From: PALSA-612 sp963846915
GTDB taxonomy: Bacteria > Actinomycetota > Thermoleophilia > Gaiellales > Gaiellaceae
Assembly (NCBI GenBank): GCA_963846915.1
Contig: CAWJXV010000006.1
Coordinates: forward strand, 1 to 64,000
Direction of reading: 5' to 3'
Length of the DNA: 64,000 nt
Under the pieces are notes generated by a model. It was not told the origin of the DNA. It ran no database searches and was given only the letters and a program-made list of their open reading frames with translations. Shown in pieces: positions 39,135 through 47,659 of this stretch. Numbering within the stretch: the first letter of the stretch is position 1; each line of letters starts with the position of its first letter. Both the position numbers and the translations under genes were made by a program.

Positions 39135-40741
39135 TCGAGTTCGACGAGTAGCGCACCGCCCGCGACGCGGTCGCCCTCGCGCACGTGAACGCGGCGAACG
39201 ACGCCTTCGTAGGGCGAGACGAGCGGCGTCTCCATCTTCATCGCCTCGAGGACGAGCAGCGCCTGGCGGGCCGTCACCGGGTCTCCTTCGCCCACGAGCA
39301 CGCGGATGACCGTGCCGGGCATGGGCGCCGTCACCGCGCGCTCGCCGCCGCCTGCTCCGGGTGTGCCGACGGCTGCGTCGGGATCCGGCGGCGGGGCCGG
39401 CGGCGGAGCGGGGAGGTTGAGCCGGAACGGCCTCCGCCACGGACGCTGTGCCGCCTGAGTGGGCTGCGCCGAGAGCGGGGGATGCTCGACCAGGAAGGCA
39501 GTCGTCGTCTCGCCTGAGCGCAGATCGGGGTGCCCGACGAGCCAGCGTAGGAAGGGAAGGTTCGTCGTGACGCCCTCGACGACGGTCTCGCGCAGCGCGT
39601 CCGCGAGTCGGTCGAGCGCCTCCTGGCGCGTCCGTCCCTGCGCGATCAGCTTGGCGATCATCGGGTCATAGGCGAGGCCGATCTCGTCGCCTTCCTCGAC
39701 GCCGGCGTCGACACGGATGCCGGTCGGGAGGCGGAGCCGCTCGATCCGGCCCGCCTGGGGCAGGAACGAGCGCGGATCCTCGGCGTAGAGCCGCACCTCC
39801 ACGGCGTGCCCCTCCGCCAAGTAACAAGTTGTTACTTGGTTGCCGCCGGCGATCGCGAGCTGCTCCGCGACGAGGTCGACGCCTGTCACCAGCTCGGTGA
39901 CAGGGTGCTCGACCTGGATGCGGCCGTTGAGCTCCAGGAACCAGAAGTCGCGGCCGTCGAGCATGAACTCGGCGGTACCGGCGCTGCGGTAGCCGATCGC
40001 ACGCGCGAAGGCGATCGCCGCCTCGTTCATCCGGGCGCGGAGGTCAGGGTCGAGCGCGGTCGACGGCGACTCCTCGAGCACCTTCTGGTGTCGCCGCTGG
40101 ACCGAGCATTCGCGCTCGCCGAGAGAGACGACGTTGCCGGCGCCATCGGCCAGGAGCTGGATCTCGACGTGGCGGGGCCGCTCGACGTAGCGCTCGCAGA
40201 AGACGCGGTCGTCTCCGAACGCGGCCCCGGCCTCGCGTGTCGCGGCCGCGAGCGCCTCGTCGAGCTCGGCCGCCTCACGGACGATCCGCATGCCGCGGCC
40301 ACCGCCGCCCGCGGCCGCCTTGATCACGAGCGGGAAGCCGATCTCGGCCGGGTCGCCTTGCTCGACGACGGGCACTCCGACACCGCGCGCGACATCCTTC
40401 GCGGCCAGCTTGTCGCCGCCTCGCCGCAGGCTCTCCGCCGACGGCCCGACGAACGCGAGCCCCGCCGCCTCGACCGCCTCGGCGAAGTCCGGGCTCTCGG
40501 CCAGGAAGCCGTAGCCCGGGTGGATCGCGTCTGCGCCGGCCTGCCGTGCCGCGCGGATGTGCTCCTCGCCGTGGAGGTACCCGGCGATCTCGACGGTCTC
40601 GGCCGCGGAGCGCGCATGGAGCGTCCCCCCGTCGTCGGGCGCGACGACTGCGACCGTCCCGATCCCGAGGCTGCGACACGTGCGGAAGATCCGCACCGCG
40701 ATCTCGCCGCGGTTCGCCACGAGCAGCTTGCCGATCGCCAT
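39131..40741 (-). CDS. Methylcrotonyl/acyl-CoA carboxylase alpha subunit (biotin carboxylase + BCCP)
   Basis: A 536-residue biotin-dependent carboxylase alpha chain. The biotin carboxylase part starts MAIGKLLVANRGEIAVRIFR, and has the ATP-grasp loop AAAGGGGRGMRIV, FCERYVERPRHVEIQLL, and EFMLDGRDFWFLELNGRIQV then EHPVTELVTG. The biotinyl domain ends with EAMKMETPLVSP, whose Lys takes biotin. With the beta subunit at 45-47 kb it probably carboxylates 3-methylcrotonyl-CoA in leucine breakdown. The segment GGNQVTTCYLAEGHAVEV is odd: the 12 or so residues usual before GHA are replaced by codons from a 23-bp palindrome. A start farther upstream is possible but lacks homology. Confidence 0.95.
   Translation of the reverse strand: MAIGKLLVANRGEIAVRIFRTCRSLGIGTVAVVAPDDGGTLHARSAAETVEIAGYLHGEEHIRAARQAGADAIHPGYGFLAESPDFAEAVEAAGLAFVGPSAESLRRGGDKLAAKDVARGVGVPVVEQGDPAEIGFPLVIKAAAGGGGRGMRIVREAAELDEALAAATREAGAAFGDDRVFCERYVERPRHVEIQLLADGAGNVVSLGERECSVQRRHQKVLEESPSTALDPDLRARMNEAAIAFARAIGYRSAGTAEFMLDGRDFWFLELNGRIQVEHPVTELVTGVDLVAEQLAIAGGNQVTTCYLAEGHAVEVRLYAEDPRSFLPQAGRIERLRLPTGIRVDAGVEEGDEIGLAYDPMIAKLIAQGRTRQEALDRLADALRETVVEGVTTNLPFLRWLVGHPDLRSGETTTAFLVEHPPLSAQPTQAAQRPWRRPFRLNLPAPPPAPPPDPDAAVGTPGAGGGERAVTAPMPGTVIRVLVGEGDPVTARQALLVLEAMKMETPLVSPYEGVVRRVHVREGDRVAGGALLVELD
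39817..39839. repeat. 23-bp perfect palindrome, copy 2, inside the carboxylase gene
   Basis: Identical to the element at 4357-4379 and lying in frame in the alpha-subunit gene, where it encodes part of NQVTTCYL. Together with its flanks it replaces a longer segment usual in this family and leaves the reading frame open. Confidence 0.8.
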
Positions 40742-41067
40742 ACGCCTCGAGCTCAGGAATCCCAGCCCGGCGGCCGGCGTTCGAGCAATGCTCGTACAGA
40801 GAGACAATGTGCCCCTCTTCCCTGTCCCCACGTGGGGCGTCCTGACGGGGAAGAATGAGCTGGACCGGACCTGTCGGCCATGCGATCAAGCCTACCGAGG
40901 TGGTGGTAACGCCTCAGTAGCGGCAGCTTGCCGCGGCGTGTCGCCCGATGCTCCTCAAAAAAAGCAAGCCCGAGAAGTCATTAATGCCCCACACTCAAAC
41001 GAGATCGGCGGCCTAGTAGGGATTCGTCACGGGGCGGCCTGTCACGCGGCGGCGTACTCTTCGCGCG
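40742..41067. other. Intergenic region between divergent carboxylase and MgtE-like genes
   Basis: About 325 bases with locally lower GC (an A-run at 40957-40963 and TTAATG near 40980). It must carry both divergent promoters. I looked for M-box and Mn2+ (yybP-ykoY) riboswitch motifs upstream of the MgtE-like/NRAMP pair and did not find a convincing match. No gene was seen. Confidence 0.5.
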
Positions 41068-42336
41068 GTGGCCGCGTGTGTCGAGGCACCCCCGTTCCTT
41101 CACCTCTCGCTTGTCGTGGGGGGAACACTCCTGGACAGCCTCGGCGGCCGTCTCGGAACCGTGCACGATCTGATCGTGCGGCTCGGGGATGACGAGTATC
41201 CGCCGGTGACCGGTGTAGTGGCGCAGGTCGCCGGCCGCGAGGTGTTCGTCCCGGCGGACCTCATTTCGGAAGTCACCCACGGTCAGGTGAAATTGCGTCA
41301 ATCCCGCCTCGACTTGCAGCCGTTCGAGCGCCGTCCGCAGGAGGTGCTGCTAGAGAAAGATGTACTCGATCGCCAGTTGATCAACGTCGAGGGAGCACGA
41401 CTGGTGCGCTCGAACGACATCGAGCTTGCGCGGCTGGAGGGTTGGTACCGAGTCGTCGGCGTTGACACTGGGCCGCGTGGGTTTCTGCGGCGACTGCTTC
41501 CACGGACGCTTGGCCGACGGATCGGAAGCGAGAGCTTCGTTGACTGGGCGAACGTGGAGCCGTTCACAGGTCATGTGCCAAGTGTGCGGCTGCGTGTTCC
41601 GCATCCGAAGCTCCACCGGCTGCACCCGGCGGAACTGGCTGACCTCGTCGAGGCCGCCTCCCACCGGGAAGGCGAGGAGATTATCGAGGCGGTCGGTGAC
41701 GATCCGGAGCTGGAAGCGGACGTGTTCGAGGAGTTGGAGCCGGGCCACCAGTTGGAGTTCCTCGAGGAGCGAAGCGATGCCGAGGTCGCGGCGCTGCTTG
41801 CCCGTATGGAATCGGACGATGCTGCCGACCTGGTCGCTGAGCTGCCTGACGAGCGTCGTGAGGAGGTGGTCGAGTTGCTGCCGCACGTCCAGCGGCGGCG
41901 CCTGCGTGCGCTGCTCGGCTACGAGCCGGCGACCGCGGGAGGGATGATGAGCCCGGACTTCATCTGTCTCTACTCGCAGGCGACGAGGGAAGAGGCGATC
42001 CAGCGGGTCGCGCAGTCGCGACACCCGGCCGACCCGATCACCTGGCTCTACGTGATGAACCAGCACCGACGGCTCACGGGTGCGATCCACCTCGCCGACC
42101 TCCTCCGGGCGGAGCCCGGGAGCGTCGTGCGCGACACTGCGGGTCCCGCGAGACGTGTTCGTCCGGACGCCGACATTGAAGAGGTCGCCCGCCTGATGAC
42201 CGACTACGACTTGACGGTAGTGGCGGTCGCCGACGAGGCGGAACGGCTCGTCGGCGTGATCACCGTAGACGACGTTCTTGAACTGGTCCTTCCGAACGGG
42301 TGGCGGCGTCACTTCGGTCTCTTCGGCGAGGACTAG
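41068..42336 (+). CDS. Soluble MgtE N-domain / CBS-pair protein with PRC-barrel region
   Basis: A 422-residue soluble protein. Residues 1-170 contain PRC-barrel-like segments (LDSLGGRLGTVHDLIVRLG and KDVLDRQLINVEGARL). The middle is the MgtE N superhelix (LHRLHPAELADLVEAA, LEFLEERSDAEVAALLARME, LADELPDERR-like repeats). The end is a CBS pair, with HPADPITWLYVMNQHRRLTG and ending in VAVADEAERLVGVITVDDVL. The membrane domain of MgtE is absent. It lies 50 bases before an NRAMP-like transporter and may sense Mg2+ or nucleotides to gate that transporter. The GTG start is used. Confidence 0.88.
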   Translation: MAACVEAPPFLHLSLVVGGTLLDSLGGRLGTVHDLIVRLGDDEYPPVTGVVAQVAGREVFVPADLISEVTHGQVKLRQSRLDLQPFERRPQEVLLEKDVLDRQLINVEGARLVRSNDIELARLEGWYRVVGVDTGPRGFLRRLLPRTLGRRIGSESFVDWANVEPFTGHVPSVRLRVPHPKLHRLHPAELADLVEAASHREGEEIIEAVGDDPELEADVFEELEPGHQLEFLEERSDAEVAALLARMESDDAADLVAELPDERREEVVELLPHVQRRRLRALLGYEPATAGGMMSPDFICLYSQATREEAIQRVAQSRHPADPITWLYVMNQHRRLTGAIHLADLLRAEPGSVVRDTAGPARRVRPDADIEEVARLMTDYDLTVVAVADEAERLVGVITVDDVLELVLPNGWRRHFGLFGED

Positions 42337-42385
42337 GGACATAGGATGTTCGCGATGACGGTTTTACAGTTCGTATCCGAGTGCG

Positions 42386-43696
42386 ATGGCAGCCCCAGTA
42401 CGTGCTGTCCTGGCAGGCATCCGCGACCGTGTCTCGCACGGCCGTCGTCCTCGGCTGCGCCCGCATAACCGCGTCACAATCCGCCTCGTAGCACTGCTCG
42501 CCTTTCTCGGGCCGGGCCTGATCGCCGCCAACGCGGGCAACGACGCCGGCGGCGTCGCCACCTACGCCTCGGTCGGAGCAAAGTACGGCTACGACCTGCT
42601 CTGGATGATGGTGCTTATCACCGTCTCGCTGATCGTCGTCCAGGAGATGGCGGCACGGATGGGTGCGGTGACGGGCAAAGGTCTCGCCGAGCTGATCCGG
42701 GAGCAGTACGGCGTCCGCTGGGCAGCGTTCTCGACCGTCGCTGTGTTGGCGGCGAATCTGGGCATCTGCATCTCGGAGTTCGTCGGAATCGGCGCCGCCC
42801 TCGGACTCGCGGGAGTGCCGAAGTACGTCTCCGTGCCGGTAGCCGCCGTCGCGATCTGGGTACTCATCGTCCGTGGCTCATACAGGCTCGCCGAGCGCAT
42901 CTTCGTGCTGATGGCGATCCCGTTCTTCGCGTATCCGATCGCCGCGATCCTCGCCCACCCGCACTGGACCGACGTCGGCAGGTCAGTCGTCGCTCCCCAC
43001 GTCCAGCTCAACTCGGCGTACCTGTTCCTCTTCGTCGCCACGGTCGGCACCACGATCACACCATTCATGCAGCTCTACATCCAGTCCGCCGTCGTCGAGC
43101 GAGGCATAGGGCCGGAAGACTTGAACGCCGAACGAGGAGAGGTCGTCACCGGCTCGATCTTCGCCAACCTCGTGGCCTGCTTCATCATCATCGCGACCGG
43201 CGCGACGCTCTACATCCACCACGAACGCAACGTGAGCAGCGCCGCCGACGCGGCGAAGGCGCTCGTGCCCTTCGCCGGTCGCTACGCGGAGGTGCTGTTC
43301 GCAGTCGGACTGCTCGGCGCCTGCCTGCTGGCCGCGGCGATCCTGCCGGTAACCGCTGCCTACGTTGTCTCGGAGACATTCGGCTTCGAGAAAGGCATCT
43401 CCCACCGGCCACGGCAAGCACCCGTGTTCGTCGGCGTCATCACGACCCTGATCGCGATCGGGACGATCGTCGCACTCATCCCAGGGGTCCCCGTAATCGG
43501 CCTGCTCGTCGCCGTCCAGGTCGTCAACGGCGTACTGCTTCCGATCACCCTCTTCTTCGTTTGGCGACTGGCCTCGAACCGCGAGCTGATGGGCGAGTAC
43601 GCGAACGGGCATACCTTCAACCTGATCGCCGGAGCCACCGTGCTCATCACATCCGCACTCTCGCTCGCGTTGCTCGGAGTCACCTTCGCCGGCTGA
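42386..43696 (+). CDS. Non-canonical NRAMP-family divalent metal transporter (Mg2+-type candidate)
   Basis: A 436-residue protein with about eleven membrane helices and the NRAMP fold. Helix 1 reads GPGLIAANAGNDAGGVATYA. The canonical DPGN becomes DAGG, keeping the Asp but losing Pro and Asn. In helix 6 the canonical MPHN motif is replaced by ITPFMQLYIQSAVV, so the Met that favours transition metals is gone. Both changes resemble Nramp-related magnesium transporters. The partner upstream carries the MgtE cytosolic sensor domains, which points the same way. Mg2+ transport is an inference from these residues and context. Confidence 0.9.
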   Translation: MAAPVRAVLAGIRDRVSHGRRPRLRPHNRVTIRLVALLAFLGPGLIAANAGNDAGGVATYASVGAKYGYDLLWMMVLITVSLIVVQEMAARMGAVTGKGLAELIREQYGVRWAAFSTVAVLAANLGICISEFVGIGAALGLAGVPKYVSVPVAAVAIWVLIVRGSYRLAERIFVLMAIPFFAYPIAAILAHPHWTDVGRSVVAPHVQLNSAYLFLFVATVGTTITPFMQLYIQSAVVERGIGPEDLNAERGEVVTGSIFANLVACFIIIATGATLYIHHERNVSSAADAAKALVPFAGRYAEVLFAVGLLGACLLAAAILPVTAAYVVSETFGFEKGISHRPRQAPVFVGVITTLIAIGTIVALIPGVPVIGLLVAVQVVNGVLLPITLFFVWRLASNRELMGEYANGHTFNLIAGATVLITSALSLALLGVTFAG

Positions 43697-43756
43697 TGCG
43701 CACACGGCACGGGGCTGGGTCGAGTGTCACAGACGCTCGGGAGATCGCAAGGTGCA

Positions 43757-44548
43757 CTACTTCGTCTCTTCGGGAGACCAGGATGCGAATCCAGGTTGTC
43801 CTGGTGTACGGCCTTCGAGGAACGCCCGCAGCCCGTCCTGGCCTTCCTCGCTCGTGCGCCGCTCGGCGATGCGGCGGGCGGTCTCGAGGCCGTCGAGCGG
43901 GGCGTCGAGCACGAGGCGCTTCGCATGACGGACCGCCTCGGGCCCGGCCGTGAGGATCTCGGCGACGATGCGGTCGACGGCCTCGTCGAGCTCACTCGAC
44001 GGGACGACCTCGTGTGCGAGGCCGATGCGGAGTGCCGTCCGGGCGTCGAATCGCTCTCCGGTGACGAAGTATCGGCGTGCGGGCCCGGGGCCGATCCGCG
44101 TGAGCGCGAACGGCGAGATCACCGCCGGGACGATCCCGAGCTTGACCTCCGAGAACGCGAACACCGCGTCCCCGGCTGCGACGACCGCGTCCGCGCAGCA
44201 GACGAGCCCGACGCCTCCCCCGAGCACGTAGCGCTGCACCCGTGCGACCACCGGGGCCGCGCACTGGTCGATCGCCTCGTACATCCGACGCAGGCGCGTC
44301 GAGTCGGCGACGTTCTCCTCGTACGAGAGCTCGGCGGCCGCACGCATCCACTCCACGTCGGCACCGGCGCAGAAGCTGTCGCCCTCGCCGGAGAGGACGA
44401 CCACGCGCGCGTCGCCGGCGTCCAGGAACGCTCCCGTCAGCGCCGCGATCAGCTCGGCGTCGAGAGCGTTGCGACGATCTGGCCGCGCGAGGGTGACGCG
44501 CAGCACCGGCCCGTCGCGCTCGACGCGAAGAGGGCCCGCGGCCGCCAC
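43757..44548 (-). CDS. Enoyl-CoA hydratase/isomerase, LiuC-like (methylglutaconyl-CoA hydratase candidate)
   Basis: A 263-residue crotonase-fold enzyme starting with GTG. The acyl-CoA pocket has GEGDSFCAGADVEWMR, the oxyanion loop is YVLGGGVGLVCCADAVVA, and FSEVKLGIVPAVISPFALTR then ARRYFVTGERFDARTALRIG is typical of LiuC-type methylglutaconyl-CoA hydratases. It would hydrate the product of methylcrotonyl-CoA carboxylase, whose two subunits flank it. A small gene follows upstream on the same strand, seven bases before its start. The assignment to leucine degradation is context-supported. Confidence 0.92.
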   Translation of the reverse strand: MAAAGPLRVERDGPVLRVTLARPDRRNALDAELIAALTGAFLDAGDARVVVLSGEGDSFCAGADVEWMRAAAELSYEENVADSTRLRRMYEAIDQCAAPVVARVQRYVLGGGVGLVCCADAVVAAGDAVFAFSEVKLGIVPAVISPFALTRIGPGPARRYFVTGERFDARTALRIGLAHEVVPSSELDEAVDRIVAEILTAGPEAVRHAKRLVLDAPLDGLETARRIAERRTSEEGQDGLRAFLEGRTPGQPGFASWSPEETK

Positions 44549-44554
44549 CCCGCG

Positions 44555-44698
44555 TCAGTCCTCGGCCGGGAGCTTGGCGAGCAGCACCTTGATCTCGCGC
44601 AGGAGGTCCGCCTGCTCGTGCCCGAAGTCGTCGAGATAGGACTTGAGGGCGGCGTGGACGAGGCGGAGCTCTTCCGGGGTCAGCTCGAGGGTGTACAT
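44555..44698 (-). CDS. Small helical protein, 47 residues
   Basis: MYTLELTPEELRLVHAALKS, then YLDDFGHEQADLLREIKVLL and a short tail. It is an amphipathic, probably all-helical protein with no known domain. Its stop lies seven bases before the GTG of the hydratase gene, so the two are likely co-transcribed. Codon use fits the neighbours. Function unknown. Confidence 0.65.
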   Translation of the reverse strand: MYTLELTPEELRLVHAALKSYLDDFGHEQADLLREIKVLLAKLPAED

Positions 44699-44721
44699 GC
44701 CGGGAACCTAGCGGGTCGACA

Positions 44722-44758
44722 GGCGCCGCGAGGTGCGGTGTGCGCACCCCGCGGCGCC
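44722..44758 (-). terminator. Strong GC hairpin downstream of the collagen-like gene
   Basis: Arms GGCGCCGCG-A-GGTGCG and CGCACC-C-CGCGGCGCC (15 pairs with one mismatch) around a five-base loop, just past the stop of the collagen-like gene. No T-run follows. Confidence 0.5.
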
Positions 44759-44768
44759 GGAGGACGGA

Positions 44769-45407
44769 CTAGAGGACGGCGATGTAGAAGGGATGGCTCG
44801 CCGGAGACGCGTTGGTGTTGTTGAGCGTCTGCACGTACACGAAACTCGTGCTGTTGTTGAGCGAGCAGGTCGACGTGTCCGGCGGCGAGGTGGTGCCGGT
44901 GGTTCCGCAAATCGTCGCGTAGACGGTTCCCCGGGTTCCGTTGTCGGCGTCGCGGGATGCAGACGAGACGATGATCGCGTGACCGGTCACCGGCGAGCCG
45001 AAGCCCACGTAGTACTGACCGACAGCCGCCTGTACGACTACTGGTGCCGGAGTGCTACCGGCGATCAGGTTTCCGTCCTTGCCGATCTCCGCCCATTTCG
45101 TCGACGCGGTCCCTGCCGGTCCGGCGGGGCCTGTCGCGCCCTTTGCTCCGGGCGCCCCAGGCGGTCCCGGAGCGCCTGCGGGGCCGCGCAGGCCCCTGGG
45201 GATCTGGTTGGCGGCGAAGTCGACCTTGAGCAGCGAGGCGTTCTTCACCTTCGACGTCGTGACGGCGTTGGTCTGCAGCTGGGCGTTGCCGACGCTATTT
45301 CTGGGCAGGCTGGTCGCGGCGTAACCCGTGCCGGCGAGCGCGACCATCAGCGCGATCGTCGCGATCACCGTCGCGGGCGACAGCCTCAGGCTTTTCAGGA
45401 ATCTCAC
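44769..45407 (-). CDS. Secreted collagen-like protein
   Basis: A 212-residue protein. A signal peptide (LSPATVIATIALMVALAGTG, cleavage after YAA) is followed by SLPRNSVGNAQLQTNAVTTS and KVKNASLLKVDFAANQIP, a segment I recall in many Thermoleophilia surface proteins. About ten Gly-X-Y triplets come next (GLRGPAGAPGPPGAPGAKG, continuing GATGPAGPAGT), and then a beta-rich C-terminal domain of about 110 residues with VGQYYVGFGSPVTGHAI. It is probably a cell-surface or extracellular trimer. It stands alone between the hydratase cluster and the carboxylase beta gene. Confidence 0.9.
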   Translation of the reverse strand: MRFLKSLRLSPATVIATIALMVALAGTGYAATSLPRNSVGNAQLQTNAVTTSKVKNASLLKVDFAANQIPRGLRGPAGAPGPPGAPGAKGATGPAGPAGTASTKWAEIGKDGNLIAGSTPAPVVVQAAVGQYYVGFGSPVTGHAIIVSSASRDADNGTRGTVYATICGTTGTTSPPDTSTCSLNNSTSFVYVQTLNNTNASPASHPFYIAVL

Positions 45408-45485
45408 GATGTGGCCTCCCTCGTTGTGGGCACTGTTCGATCGTAGAGACGACCTCAGACGTACCCCCGCGGAGCGCCCCGGGAA

Positions 45486-47048
45486 CTACATGCGGAAGAC
45501 GCCGAACGTCGTCTCCGGAATCGGCGCGTTCAGCGCCGCCGAGATGCCCATCGCCAGCACCCGCCGGGTGTCGAGCGGGTCGAGAATCCCGTCGTCCCAG
45601 AGGCGCGCGGTCGAGTAGTAGGGGTTGCCCTCGGCCTCGTACTTCGAGCGAATCTCCTCGGGGTCGGCGTCGCCGACCATCGTCAGCACCGTTGCCGCCT
45701 GCTCGCCGCCCATCACGGAGATGCGCGCGTTCGGCCACATCCACAGCTGCCGCGGCCCGAACGCGCGCCCGCACATGCCGTAGTTGCCGGCACCGAACGA
45801 GCCGCCGGTGACGACCGTGAACTTCGGCACGTCGGCGCAGGCGACGGCCATGACGAGCTTCGCCCCGTCCCGCGCGATGCCGCCGGCCTCGTACTCCTTG
45901 CCGACCATGAAGCCGGTGATGTTCTGGAGGAACACGAGCGGGATGCGCCGCTTGCAGGCGAGCTCGATGAAATGCGCGCCCTTCTGCGACGACTGGGCGA
46001 AGAGGACACCGTTGTTGGCGAGGACGCCCACGGGATAGCCCTCGATCCTTGCGAAGCCGCACACGAGCGTCTCGCCGTAGAGCGCCTTGAACTCGTGGAA
46101 GCGGCTGCCGTCGACGAGGCGGGCGATGATCTCGCGCGGGTCGACCTGGTGGCGGAAGTCCTCCGGGATCAGCCCGTACAGGTCGGAGGGGTCGACCGTG
46201 GGCTCCTCGGGATCGGCCACGTCCCAGGGCGGGTCGGGCCGGCGTCGGTCGAGGTTGCGGACGATCTCGCGGCAGATCGCGAGCGCGTGCTCGTCGGAGG
46301 TCGCGTAGTGGTCGGCCACGCCCGACTGCCGCGTGTGCACGTCGGCGCCGCCGAGCTCCTCGGCCGTGACCTCCTGGCCGGTCGCAGCCTTCACGAGCGG
46401 GGGGCCGCCGATGAAGATCGTCCCCGTCCCCTTGACGATGATCGTCTCGTCCGACATGGCGGGCACATACGCACCGCCGGCGGTGCAGGAGCCCATCACG
46501 GAGGCGATCTGCGGGATGCCCTGGGCGGAGAGCCGCGCCTGGTTGTAGAAGATCCGCCCGAAGTGGTCGCGATCGGGGAAAACCTCGGCCTGGAGAGGCA
46601 GGAAGGCGCCGCCGGAATCGACGAGGTAGATGCAGGGGAGCCGGTTCTGCTCGGCGATCTCCTGGGCACGCAGGTGCTTCTTGACGGTGAGCGGGAAGTA
46701 CGTGCCGCCCTTGACCGTCGCGTCGTTGGCGACGATCACGCACTCCTGGCTCTCGATGACGCCGATGCCGGTGACGATGCCGGCGCCTGGCGCGTCGCCG
46801 TCGTAGACGCCCCAGGCGGCGAGCGCGGACAGCTCGAGGAAGGCCGCGCCGGGGTCGACCAGCCGGTCGATGCGTTCCCGGGCAGTCAGCTTGCCGCGCG
46901 CGCGGTGCCGCCCGAGCGCCTTCTCGCCGCCGCCGCGTGCGACCTCCGCCGTGCGCTCACGCAGCTCGGCGACGAGGCTCTCCATGCGCTCGCGCCGCGC
47001 GGCGAAGACGTCCGAGTCGCGCTCGACCTGCGTCGCGAGAAGGCCCAC
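45486..47048 (-). CDS. Methylcrotonyl-CoA carboxylase beta subunit (carboxyltransferase)
   Basis: A 520-residue carboxyltransferase matching the MCC-beta family very closely: RHRARGKLTARERIDRLVDP, GGTYFPLTVKKHLRAQEIAE, CIYLVDSGGAFLPLQAEVFP, ARLSAQGIPQIASVMGSCTA then GGAYVPAMSDE, LGGADVHTRQSGVADHYA and QNITGFMVGKEYEAGGIAR. It transfers CO2 from carboxybiotin on the alpha subunit (39-41 kb) to 3-methylcrotonyl-CoA. The frame is intact and full length. It precedes, on the same strand, the collagen-like gene, and follows a GNAT gene by about 30 bases. Confidence 0.96.
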   Translation of the reverse strand: MGLLATQVERDSDVFAARRERMESLVAELRERTAEVARGGGEKALGRHRARGKLTARERIDRLVDPGAAFLELSALAAWGVYDGDAPGAGIVTGIGVIESQECVIVANDATVKGGTYFPLTVKKHLRAQEIAEQNRLPCIYLVDSGGAFLPLQAEVFPDRDHFGRIFYNQARLSAQGIPQIASVMGSCTAGGAYVPAMSDETIIVKGTGTIFIGGPPLVKAATGQEVTAEELGGADVHTRQSGVADHYATSDEHALAICREIVRNLDRRRPDPPWDVADPEEPTVDPSDLYGLIPEDFRHQVDPREIIARLVDGSRFHEFKALYGETLVCGFARIEGYPVGVLANNGVLFAQSSQKGAHFIELACKRRIPLVFLQNITGFMVGKEYEAGGIARDGAKLVMAVACADVPKFTVVTGGSFGAGNYGMCGRAFGPRQLWMWPNARISVMGGEQAATVLTMVGDADPEEIRSKYEAEGNPYYSTARLWDDGILDPLDTRRVLAMGISAALNAPIPETTFGVFRM

Positions 47049-47079
47049 GGCAGGTGAGCCTACCCGGCCCGCCGGGGGA

Positions 47080-47502
47080 TCAGCGCTGCGGCAGCGGCAG
47101 CTCGAGCACGTCGTCGCCGGCCTGTACGAAGCTCCGCCGCGCGTAGAAGTCGCGCGCGCGGAGATTGGCGGGCTCGACCACGATCTGGAGGCTGATCGCG
47201 CCCTCCGAGATCGCGAACCCCTCGGCGTAGTCGACGAGCTGGCGGCCGATCCCCTCGTGCTCGTGCCGGGGGCTGACGAGGAGCTGGTCGATCCGCACGA
47301 CGTCGCCGAGCTGCGTCAGCGCGACGTAGCCGGCCCGGTCGCCGTCGAGGTCGGCGACGAACACGGTGTCCTCCTCGAGCCCGCTCAGCGCCGCGCGGTC
47401 GTTCCACGCGTCCTGCGAGCCGAAGGCCTCCCGCGCGAGACTGAAGAGGAGGCTCTCGTCCTCGGCCCGGTACGGCCGGATCGTGGCCTTCCGATACGAC
47501 AC
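47080..47502 (-). CDS. GNAT family acetyltransferase
   Basis: A 140-residue GNAT protein starting with GTG (VSYRKATIRPYRAEDESLLF). It has the acetyl-CoA-binding segment IDQLLVSPRHEHEGIGRQLV and motif B VVEPANLRARDFYARRSFVQ. The substrate is unknown. It lies upstream of the carboxylase beta gene on the same strand, with about 30 bases between. Confidence 0.88.
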   Translation of the reverse strand: MSYRKATIRPYRAEDESLLFSLAREAFGSQDAWNDRAALSGLEEDTVFVADLDGDRAGYVALTQLGDVVRIDQLLVSPRHEHEGIGRQLVDYAEGFAISEGAISLQIVVEPANLRARDFYARRSFVQAGDDVLELPLPQR

Positions 47503-47659
47503 CGCAGCCGATTCTAGCGATGCTGTCTCGCGGCTTCTCTGCGGCTGCGACGCGGTGGAGGGCGTCGCTGGTGCCCGGATCCTTCGGAGTGAGCGTCTGT
47601 CTCGAGCCGCGGCTTCGCCGGCAAGTGGCGTACGCGGTGCTGAGGCTCGGCGAGCCGGG

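Noticed and set aside
40742..41067. M-box or Mn2+ riboswitch upstream of the MgtE-like gene
   Set aside because: The conserved GAGGCUCCU-like or yybP-ykoY cores are not seen by eye; only a covariance-model search could settle it.
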